Assembly: GCA_022072085.1 (NCBI GenBank)
Contig: JAJVII010000022.1
Location: 1 to 64,000 of the forward strand
DNA length: 64,000 nucleotides
Direction of reading: 5' to 3'
Source: Phycisphaerae bacterium
GTDB taxonomy: Bacteria > Planctomycetota > Phycisphaerae > JAJVII01
The notes under the pieces were generated by a model that was not told the origin of the DNA, did not search any database, and was given only the letters and a program-made list of their open reading frames with translations. Below are positions 51,586 to 62,400 of the stretch, piece after piece (position 1 is the stretch's first letter; each line of letters opens with the position of its first letter). The position numbers and the translations under genes are program-made.

Positions 51586-54500
51586 ATCGCCCCCCACGCG
51601 GGGGCGCGGATTGAAACAGCACGTCGACGACACCCTGAACAACTACGGCCTGATCGCCCCCCACGCGGGGGCGCGGATTGAAACGGCCACCGGCCACCGC
51701 GTCGGCAACGCCATCACATCGCCCCCCACGCGGGGGCGCGGATTGAAACGTATCCAACGTCCTGCCCAGCCTGGGCACCGACATCGCCCCCCACGCGGGG
51801 GCGCGGATTGAAACTCCAGGGCAACGACGCCGACCCCAGCCCCTTCGCATCGCCCCCCACGCGGGGGCGCGGATTGAAACTTTCGGCATTGGCCTTGTCG
51901 GCCTCAGCCTTGGCCATCGCCCCCCACGCGGGGGCGCGGATTGAAACGCAGGTCCATCTCCGCCCCATAGGTGAGCTGGCCGGGATCGCCCCCCACGCGG
52001 GGGCGCGGATTGAAACGACGGACTGAATACGTCGGACCGGGCGTGCCGTGATCGCCCCCCACGCGGGGGCGCGGATTGAAACAGCGAGCAGGCGACAAAT
52101 TGGCCGACGGTTCAGGATCGCCCCCCACGCGGGGGCGCGGATTGAAACAACCGTCGCGATCACGCCTTGCTCCGTTCGCCGGGATCGCCCCCCACGCGGG
52201 GGCGCGGATTGAAACGCCCCTGGCGAGTTAGGTTTAGGTCGGCTTTGGTGATCGCCCCCCACGCGGGGGCGCGGATTGAAACGCCACTTCCTTGTCGGGC
52301 TGCGGAGTCCCAGACGATCGCCCCCCACGCGGGGGCGCGGATTGAAACCAGGCCCCCGAGGGCCTGCTGCCCGGCGTGCGGATCGCCCCCCACGCGGGGG
52401 CGCGGATTGAAACGCTCATCTCGCATCATCCTTTCGCGGCCGTCACGATCGCCCCCCACGCGGGGGCGCGGATTGAAACCTCGAGCCCGGAGACGCGTGC
52501 CTGCAGGGCCGCACATCGCCCCCCACGCGGGGGCGCGGATTGAAACTGGTGGGCCTCGGCGATCACGTCGGCCCCAGCGACATCGCCCCCCACGCGGGGG
52601 CGCGGATTGAAACTCGTAAGTCTCGCGGTCGATGACGGTCTGGCCGATCGCCCCCCACGCGGGGGCGCGGATTGAAACGAGAACTGGGCCACGGGCAGCA
52701 ACGCGTCGGCGAATCGCCCCCCACGCGGGGGCGCGGATTGAAACATAGCGTTACCTGCGTAGCGGCCTGCGTCCCGAAATCGCCCCCCACGCGGGGGCGC
52801 GGATTGAAACGCCGGGCTGGGCGGCGAGGCGGCGGTGCGGCTGATCATCGCCCCCCACGCGGGGGCGCGGATTGAAACCACGAGGTCAAGGCCCGCGTGC
52901 CGATCGACGGCCAATCGCCCCCCACGCGGGGGCGCGGATTGAAACGCAGGGGGCCAAGACCGGGGCGGCAACGAACCACGGATCGCCCCCCACGCGGGGG
53001 CGCGGATTGAAACCGGCGGCCACGACCCCCGGCAGCAGTGCGACCAGATCGCCCCCCACGCGGGGGCGCGGATTGAAACGGCCACGGGCGTCAACACCGG
53101 ATGGGCTGCGGGCATCGCCCCCCACGCGGGGGCGCGGATTGAAACCAGCCCAGCAGCTGGGGCACCAGGCCCGACTTGGCATCGCCCCCCACGCGGGGGC
53201 GCGGATTGAAACGGGCTGCGGACGGTGTTCAACGCCGAGGGCAAGCATCGCCCCCCACGCGGGGGCGCGGATTGAAACGCGTCGCGCGGCCAGGCCCGCG
53301 AGTTCGGCCTGAATCGCCCCCCACGCGGGGGCGCGGATTGAAACGGGTTCGCGGCCGAGGAGCGGCGGTGGTCTGAGAATCGCCCCCCACGCGGGGGCGC
53401 GGATTGAAACACCGCAGACTGCGCCGATCAGCATGACCTCAAGATCGCCCCCCACGCGGGGGCGCGGATTGAAACGTAGAGCCAGGTCGTATCGCTCATG
53501 TCGAGCTCGATCGCCCCCCACGCGGGGGCGCGGATTGAAACACCCCGGCGATGCCCTGGGCTACCAGCAGCCGGTATCGCCCCCCACGCGGGGGCGCGGA
53601 TTGAAACCTCGATCCGATCGTCCTGACCGCCGACGACTCGAATCGCCCCCCACGCGGGGGCGCGGATTGAAACATCGTATCGACCACAACGTTGTTCACC
53701 GGGAACCCGATCGCCCCCCACGCGGGGGCGCGGATTGAAACTTCAAGCATGGGGCTACCCTTGACGGCATCCTCCATATCGCCCCCCACGCGGGGGCGCG
53801 GATTGAAACAGCCACAGCGTCCCATCATCCCGCAGCACGCGCCATCGCCCCCCACGCGGGGGCGCGGATTGAAACCTCCCACAACCCCTCGTTGGTCGGG
53901 AAGGCGTAGATCGCCCCCCACGCGGGGGCGCGGATTGAAACGATGCAGCGGCAGTGGAACGGGTAGACCGTCTGGATCGCCCCCCACGCGGGGGCGCGGA
54001 TTGAAACACGATCTCGCTCCTCAATAGCTTCCGTGCCGGGATATCGCCCCCCACGCGGGGGCGCGGATTGAAACCTCACGCCCGAGCTGCTGCGGGTGCT
54101 GGCGCCCGGATCGCCCCCCACGCGGGGGCGCGGATTGAAACACTCCGCCGCCGCGGCGGCGGCTTCCTTTGCCGCATCGCCCCCCACGCGGGGGCGCGGA
54201 TTGAAACATCAGGTCCTGGCGGGAGCCAAAGGTGTAGCTGCATCGCCCCCCACGCGGGGGCGCGGATTGAAACGCCAGCGTCGTCCGCAGGCGGTCCAGG
54301 GCAAGCGATCGCCCCCCACGCGGGGGCGCGGATTGAAACGGCTACGTGCCATTTCACGGCTCCTTCGTATGAATCGCCCCCCACGCGGGGGCGCGGATTG
54401 AAACTCCTCCTGCCTCCTGTGCCGGGTGGTCGGGATGAATCGCCCCCCACGCGGGGGCGCGGATTGAAACGCGTTGCCCGCCGTGTACGATCCGGCCAAT

Positions 54501-57500
54501 ACCTGATCGCCCCCCACGCGGGGGCGCGGATTGAAACTCGTTGGCGCCGCTGGCGCCCTTGACGTGCAGCATCGCCCCCCACGCGGGGGCGCGGATTGAA
54601 ACAGCGCCCTGCTGGCCGACCCGTCCAAGGTGCGGCTGATCGCCCCCCACGCGGGGGCGCGGATTGAAACACGTGCTGCGGGGCGATCGGACGGATGCGG
54701 CTGAATCGCCCCCCACGCGGGGGCGCGGATTGAAACGTCAGCCACAAGACGGCAGCCGTGCGAGACCTGAATCGCCCCCCACGCGGGGGCGCGGATTGAA
54801 ACAGGCCGCGGCCGACTCGCTGGGCGTCTCGTTTGATCGCCCCCCACGCGGGGGCGCGGATTGAAACTACTGGCCATTACGCGGCCCTCCGGTTGGTCTG
54901 GATCGCCCCCCACGCGGGGGCGCGGATTGAAACTTGCCGACGCGGCCCAGCAGCGGCAGGGGCGGGTATCGCCCCCCACGCGGGGGCGCGGATTGAAACT
55001 TGCGCCGCTGCCAGTCGCTGACGGTCTGCACGAATCGCCCCCCACGCGGGGGCGCGGATTGAAACAGGGCGTCCAGGTCGGTGGTCAGGCGGCGGAGCTG
55101 GGATCGCCCCCCACGCGGGGGCGCGGATTGAAACTCGCCCTGGCGGTAGCGCACGCGGACCGGCTTGATCGCCCCCCACGCGGGGGCGCGGATTGAAACT
55201 TCGTTCCTCCGCAGCTCTCGACCGACGTGATCGAATCGCCCCCCACGCGGGGGCGCGGATTGAAACCGCCCCCGCGCGCCGCCGTGGCCGCGCCGGGGCA
55301 TCGCCCCCCACGCGGGGGCGCGGATTGAAACAAGAACGGGCAGCGCGTCTGGCGGGCGATGGAGCGATCGCCCCCCACGCGGGGGCGCGGATTGAAACCT
55401 CCAGGCTCTTCCGCTGGTCGGCGACCGCCTCGAATCGCCCCCCACGCGGGGGCGCGGATTGAAACCGCAAGCAAGCCGGGCAACTGGGCGTCGGCGACGA
55501 TCGCCCCCCACGCGGGGGCGCGGATTGAAACCGCCAGGTCGATGACGACCTGCTGCGCGGCCATCGGATCGCCCCCCACGCGGGGGCGCGGATTGAAACG
55601 ACGCTCACGCGGGGGCTCCTTGCCGCGTGGGCGGATCGCCCCCCACGCGGGGGCGCGGATTGAAACTGGAACAGCACGTGGTCGGAGAAGTCGATGCGGA
55701 ATCGCCCCCCACGCGGGGGCGCGGATTGAAACCCGTATCACGTCTCGCGCCTCATCTTTCACAGCAGATCGCCCCCCACGCGGGGGCGCGGATTGAAACG
55801 AGCTGGGCCAGACGATCGCCAGCGACGGCCTGCATCGCCCCCCACGCGGGGGCGCGGATTGAAACTCGTCGCGCTTGGCCTGGTCCACGGCCATCAGCGA
55901 TCGCCCCCCACGCGGGGGCGCGGATTGAAACTCGACGCTGCGACCGTGGCGGTTCTGGAGCGACTCATCGCCCCCCACGCGGGGGCGCGGATTGAAACTA
56001 ACCTTTTGGGGGCGTCACGACTTGCGCCGCAGATCGCCCCCCACGCGGGGGCGCGGATTGAAACCTACTTGGTCTTTCCGCCGGTCTGCTGCCTGTCGGA
56101 TCGCCCCCCACGCGGGGGCGCGGATTGAAACATGTGGTTGCCGACCCAGTGGCGATCGGCGTCCATCGCCCCCCACGCGGGGGCGCGGATTGAAACGCCA
56201 ATGGCCGGTCAATCCGCGGGCGGCTGCGATGATCGCCCCCCACGCGGGGGCGCGGATTGAAACGCCTTCCGCCACGGCGTCCTGCGCTACGGCCTGATCG
56301 CCCCCCACGCGGGGGCGCGGATTGAAACGAGATCGGGTCGGCCCGCCTGATGTATCCGCGCGAATCGCCCCCCACGCGGGGGCGCGGATTGAAACAACCG
56401 GCTTCGGCTCGCACGGGTCAGCAGTCGACATCGCCCCCCACGCGGGGGCGCGGATTGAAACTTGTTGGGTCTGCTGGATTTGGCGGATGCGATCAATCGC
56501 CCCCCACGCGGGGGCGCGGATTGAAACCGTATCGACCGCTCGCGACCCGCACTGTCTGCACATCGCCCCCCACGCGGGGGCGCGGATTGAAACCGGGTGG
56601 TCGCATGAGCAACAACGCCGTCACAACCATCGCCCCCCACGCGGGGGCGCGGATTGAAACACGAGCCGTCCGACATCCCCGGCCTGGCCGAGAAATCGCC
56701 CCCCACGCGGGGGCGCGGATTGAAACCTCGCCCACCGCTCGAACAGGTCCCGCGTCACGGCATCGCCCCCCACGCGGGGGCGCGGATTGAAACATGTATT
56801 ACCTGCCCGGCACGGGGGCCGTCACGCATCGCCCCCCACGCGGGGGCGCGGATTGAAACGCGGCGACAGCGACCTGCCGCCGCTGATCGACCATCGCCCC
56901 CCACGCGGGGGCGCGGATTGAAACGCGCTGACGGGCCGGCCGCTCGCCGTCACGCCGCGCATCGCCCCCCACGCGGGGGCGCGGATTGAAACGCGTAGAT
57001 TTCCGTCGTCTTGAGCGTCGCGTGGCAAATCGCCCCCCACGCGGGGGCGCGGATTGAAACTGGTTGTGGTCGAGCCGATCCGTCATGTCGACTGATCGCC
57101 CCCCACGCGGGGGCGCGGATTGAAACAACCGCTTCTGCTTCAGGACGTCACAAGCCGCCCGGATCGCCCCCCACGCGGGGGCGCGGATTGAAACAAGCCC
57201 AAGCGGATGCACTGGCTGGGCGTCCAGGATCGCCCCCCACGCGGGGGCGCGGATTGAAACTTTTCCATCGACCCTATTGACGGCGGGCCGGCGGGATCGC
57301 CCCCCACGCGGGGGCGCGGATTGAAACTCCAACGGCGGAGTCTGCTGGCGCCGCGCGACACATCGCCCCCCACGCGGGGGCGCGGATTGAAACCCGAGCG
57401 GCTGGTGCTGGCGTTGCGGGCGGACGGGATCGCCCCCCACGCGGGGGCGCGGATTGAAACGCCTCCCCCGTCCACGCCACCGCTGCCGTCCCCATCGCCC

Positions 57501-60500
57501 CCCACGCGGGGGCGCGGATTGAAACCTTTATCGCCGCCACTAACCGGCGGCAGGACAGGGATCGCCCCCCACGCGGGGGCGCGGATTGAAACCCTAGCCA
57601 TAGCTATTATGATGCAAAGGCGTGGGATCGCCCCCCACGCGGGGGCGCGGATTGAAACCCCACCTAACCCCTTGTCCTCCAAGAATGGCGGCGATCGCCC
57701 CCCACGCGGGGGCGCGGATTGAAACAAGACCGTCCGGGTTGACGGCAAGCTCAAACGCAATCGCCCCCCACGCGGGGGCGCGGATTGAAACCCTTGCTGA
57801 ACGGGGCGGAAGTCTTGAGCACGCCAATCGCCCCCCACGCGGGGGCGCGGATTGAAACCCGCGCGGGACGACGAGGCGCGGGCGCGGTTCCTATCGCCCC
57901 CCACGCGGGGGCGCGGATTGAAACCTGGGCCGCACGCTGAATACCCGGCTGGACACGAATCGCCCCCCACGCGGGGGCGCGGATTGAAACACCGGATGAT
58001 GATCCGGGTCGACGGCCGCGAGGAATCGCCCCCCACGCGGGGGCGCGGATTGAAACGCTGCTGGCCGAAGTGATCGGGCGTGGACGCGCATCGCCCCCCA
58101 CGCGGGGGCGCGGATTGAAACCACGCGCCCGCCACCCACTGGGCCACCTGGAGGGCATCGCCCCCCACGCGGGGGCGCGGATTGAAACAACGGATCGGGC
58201 GACTTGAAGTTTGTGAAGTCGAATCGCCCCCCACGCGGGGGCGCGGATTGAAACGAACAACTGCACGTGCACCCGCAGAACGGCCCCCATCGCCCCCCAC
58301 GCGGGGGCGCGGATTGAAACTTCAGAGCAGCCCCGGGCCGGGACGCCAGGCGTCATCGCCCCCCACGCGGGGGCGCGGATTGAAACAGCAAACCCCGGCG
58401 GGCGACCTCCATCGCCCGCCATCGCCCCCCACGCGGGGGCGCGGATTGAAACTCGACTCCGCCGGCGTCCATCCAGCCGCCCGCCTATCGCCCCCCACGC
58501 GGGGGCGCGGATTGAAACAAGAGCATGAACGACGACCTGGTCGGGGCCTGGCGGATCGCCCCCCACGCGGGGGCGCGGATTGAAACCGCGTGCGGGTGAC
58601 CGGCACGGTCCGCAAGGGCGATCGCCCCCCACGCGGGGGCGCGGATTGAAACACACGCGGGCGCTGACTGGGCCGGCAGAGACCGCATCGCCCCCCACGC
58701 GGGGGCGCGGATTGAAACCAGCTCCTTCCGGCTTGGCCCCGCTCTGCCCCAATCGCCCCCCACGCGGGGGCGCGGATTGAAACACTTGCGGCCTCCCTTC
58801 ATTTCCTTCGGAGCGGAATCGCCCCCCACGCGGGGGCGCGGATTGAAACTTGATCCGCCCCTCGGCAACCAGCGGGCCCATCGCATCGCCCCCCACGCGG
58901 GGGCGCGGATTGAAACTCTAGACGCGCAGCGGGCCCTCGTCCAGGCTGCGAAATCGCCCCCCACGCGGGGGCGCGGATTGAAACTGGAGGCGGCCTTAAC
59001 GGTAGCATCGACGGTAGCATCGCCCCCCACGCGGGGGCGCGGATTGAAACAAATCGAGGAGAGGCAATGACCACGATCGAGATCATCGCCCCCCACGCGG
59101 GGGCGCGGATTGAAACGACGTCCAGTCTCCGGGCGATGCGGCCGGGCTGATCGCCCCCCACGCGGGGGCGCGGATTGAAACCCGGTCGGCGAGCAGCGGG
59201 CCGACGGCAGCTACGCATCGCCCCCCACGCGGGGGCGCGGATTGAAACATCCATCGCGATCCGGTTGGTCCGATAGAACTCCGATCGCCCCCCACGCGGG
59301 GGCGCGGATTGAAACCTGGGCGGTCGAAAACGAACTGGTCGATGAGTATCGCCCCCCACGCGGGGGCGCGGATTGAAACATGTGACGGGCTCGCTTGCGT
59401 TGGGTGCGGGGAAATCGCCCCCCACGCGGGGGCGCGGATTGAAACGCCCCGTTGTAGCTCATCAGCGTGTTGGGCCCGGCATCGCCCCCCACGCGGGGGC
59501 GCGGATTGAAACATCAAGGGCAACGCGCCGGCCGCCCTGGGCGGCGTATCGCCCCCCACGCGGGGGCGCGGATTGAAACGCGCTGGGCAGCTCCGGCCGG
59601 GTCGACGGCCTGGTATCGCCCCCCACGCGGGGGCGCGGATTGAAACGTTTCGGTCTATGGCGATCGAGTATATTTACTGCGATCGCCCCCCACGCGGGGG
59701 CGCGGATTGAAACACCGGATGATGATCCGGGTCGACGGCCGCGAGGAGATCGCCCCCCACGCGGGGGCGCGGATTGAAACCAGAAGAAATAGGCCGGATG
59801 TGGTCCGGCGTGAATCGCCCCCCACGCGGGGGCGCGGATTGAAACGGCTTCACGCAACGCCACCCGGCCACGACACGAAATCGCCCCCCACGCGGGGGCG
59901 CGGATTGAAACAGCGCCGCCGCGTCGGGGACCGCCCGGCAGATGCCATCGCCCCCCACGCGGGGGCGCGGATTGAAACCCGTTCACTTTCATAAGGAGCC
60001 GTGAAATGTCCGAATCGCCCCCCACGCGGGGGCGCGGATTGAAACTACACGGCCACGCAGAACAGTACCCGGTTGAAGTAATCGCCCCCCACGCGGGGGC
60101 GCGGATTGAAACTCGCTCGCCCGCGCCTTGCTGAAATCCTCGCCGTATCGCCCCCCACGCGGGGGCGCGGATTGAAACTCGTTCGCGGAGCCAGAGTCGG
60201 CCGAGGAAGGCGATCGCCCCCCACGCGGGGGCGCGGATTGAAACAGTGCTCTCCCCCCTTGCACACCCACGGCTGCACATCGCCCCCCACGCGGGGGCGC
60301 GGATTGAAACCAGAAGCTCCGTCGGAACTTTCCCGTGAAATCGGATCGCCCCCCACGCGGGGGCGCGGATTGAAACAATGCTAAGATCGCGTCCTGAATA
60401 CGGTCGCTAACATCGCCCCCCACGCGGGGGCGCGGATTGAAACGCCGAAGTCGCCAACCTGCACCGAAAGCCACTTATATCGCCCCCCACGCGGGGGCGC

Positions 60501-61702
60501 GGATTGAAACACCGCCGAGGCGCCAAGAGCGCCAAGGCGGAATATCGCCCCCCACGCGGGGGCGCGGATTGAAACCGCTGGAAATACGGCCGCATGATCC
60601 GCCGCGGGGATCGCCCCCCACGCGGGGGCGCGGATTGAAACTCCAACCGCGCTTCGAGTTGAGCGAACCGCTTGGCATCGCCCCCCACGCGGGGGCGCGG
60701 ATTGAAACGCCGTTGCTGAGGGTCGCGTAGGGCCGGATCCAGGCGATCGCCCCCCACGCGGGGGCGCGGATTGAAACAACGGTATCGACCTGCCCATCGC
60801 GGTAATCGGCATCGCCCCCCACGCGGGGGCGCGGATTGAAACCTGAATGAGCGAACACTCATCCCGGCTTACGAGATCGCCCCCCACGCGGGGGCGCGGA
60901 TTGAAACGTCGGGATCGCGGATCGAGAGCTCGGCCCATCGGTCATCGCCCCCCACGCGGGGGCGCGGATTGAAACGGGTTGATGAGGCCCATCGCGAGAT
61001 CGACCCGGATCGCCCCCCACGCGGGGGCGCGGATTGAAACTGGCAGGACACGCTGGGACCGCTGCTGGACCGCATATCGCCCCCCACGCGGGGGCGCGGA
61101 TTGAAACGGATCCCGGCCGACCGCTCGCTGCGCGAGAGCCTGATCGCCCCCCACGCGGGGGCGCGGATTGAAACAGCTTGCTGGCCCGCCCCAACAGCCG
61201 CCAGACCTATCGCCCCCCACGCGGGGGCGCGGATTGAAACAAGGCCAACCCGGTCTTCATGGCCGGCCACATGCATCGCCCCCCACGCGGGGGCGCGGAT
61301 TGAAACGGCGTGACCGGCGTGCTCAGCCACGCCAGCACGGCATCGCCCCCCACGCGGGGGCGCGGATTGAAACGAGATGGAGGCCTCGCTGGTCGAGCCC
61401 CACGAGATCGCCCCCCACGCGGGGGCGCGGATTGAAACGCCTGGAGATGCTGGCTCGCCCGCTCGCCGCGCATCGCCCCCCACGCGGGGGCGCGGATTGA
61501 AACAGCGACCAGACCGACAAGGCCGGCGACCCGGTGCTGATCGCCCCCCACGCGGGGGCGCGGATTGAAACTGACCGAGTTGCGGACGCTGACCGGCTAC
61601 GGGCTATCGCCCCCCACGCGGGGGCGCGGATTGAAACGGCGTGGAGCGTCGCGTCCGGCGTGGTGACGACATCGCCCCCCACGCGGGGGCGCGGATTGAA
61701 AC
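51586..61702 (+). CRISPR. Type I-C CRISPR array, 153 repeats, 152 spacers
   Basis: A 32-nt repeat beginning ATCGCC and ending GGATTGAAAC, with the I-C hairpin CGCCCCC/GGGGGCG around loop CACGC and an 11-nt expected crRNA handle CGGATTGAAAC. Counting starts by hand gave 153 repeats, first at 51586 and last at 61671. Repeat-to-repeat distances range from 64 to 69 nt, so spacers are about 32-37 nt, mean 34. I saw no variant repeat by eye, including the last. Spacers are coding-like. In the minus strand the repeat has no stop in any frame, so long false proteins appear there. Confidence 0.98.
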
Positions 61703-62038
61703 GCAAGGGCGAACCTGCTTGCCAACCTTAGGAACTACCGGCTTCAACTGATTAACGATTGCCAGGGAGCCCCGGAGGCACTGATTACTTGGCTGTATGA
61801 AAATCAAGGAGTGCGACGGTTTGATGCCTCGAATCGCTTGTTCTTGGTTCTGATCGACAAGAGCAGTTTCTTCGAATCGCGGAAGCTCAAGCGTGCGACG
61901 CAGTTGCTCGACCGTAGGATCAAAGACTATCTCGATTCGGCGGGTCGCTCTCCAGGTCGCCGCATTACCTTCAACTGGGAAGGTACAGGGCACAGTGCGG
62001 TGTCTGATGTTGTGTTTGTGACGCACGCGCAGCAGTGA
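61703..62038 (+). pseudogene. Headless C-terminal gene fragment abutting the last repeat
   Basis: Directly after the last repeat an open frame runs 111 codons to a stop at 62036 without an upstream start in non-repeat DNA. It reads NLRNYRLQLINDCQGAPEAL, ITWLYENQGVRRFDASNRLF, LVLIDKSSFFESRKLKRATQ, LLDRRIKDYLD and TFNWEGTGHSAVSDVVFVTH. It is coherent, protein-like and lower in GC than its surroundings. I do not recognise the family. The N-terminal part is missing or replaced by the array. The 159 nt from 62039 to 62197 hold nothing I can support. Confidence 0.6.
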
Positions 62039-62197
62039 GTCTCCGGTGGTGCGGCGAGGAGCGAACTGCGCTTCAAGCGACCGTGAGTCCAACTGGAGGG
62101 CCTGGATTGCTGGCGTCCACGATGCCGTTCGGCCCGAAGGTGAAGGCCAGAATCAGCGGCCTGGCCGGTCGGGGAGCAATCGCCAAGCGTGCCCTCG

Positions 62198-62389
62198 CTA
62201 CTCCAGCTTGACCCGCTTGGCGAAGAACACGTTGCGCGGGGCAGGCTGGTAGTGCCCGCCTGGACCTCGCCCCCGGCCATGGCCGTGGCAGTCGCTGACG
62301 GTCACGCCGGGGAAGTGCGGCAACGAGTGCAAGGCCATCAGCACCTTATCCAGCATGTGCGGCTGGCTGATCGCTTTGATTTCCTTCAT
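62198..62389 (-). CDS. Truncated P-II-like signalling protein
   Basis: A 63-residue frame MKEIKAISQPHMLDKVLMAL, HSLPHFPGVTVSDCHGHGRG, then RGPGGHYQPAPRNVFFAKRV and KLE. This is the first half of the P-II-like proteins often encoded beside CusA pumps, ending at the point where the family continues (RLEIVVPDE...) to about 100 residues. TAG follows KLE, and the sequence beyond does not resume in any frame I checked. Start ATG 62389 lies 11 nt after the cusA stop and has GGATTCC upstream. Probably a broken gene, though a short functional form cannot be excluded. Confidence 0.65.
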   Translation of the reverse strand: MKEIKAISQPHMLDKVLMALHSLPHFPGVTVSDCHGHGRGRGPGGHYQPAPRNVFFAKRVKLE

Positions 62390-62400
62390 GGGAATCCTCT

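Noticed and set aside
51584-61706. Dozens of long open frames in both strands across the CRISPR array, with repeated peptide units
   Set aside because: They are translations of the repeat plus spacers; the repeat's minus strand has no stop in any frame. No start signals or real domains.
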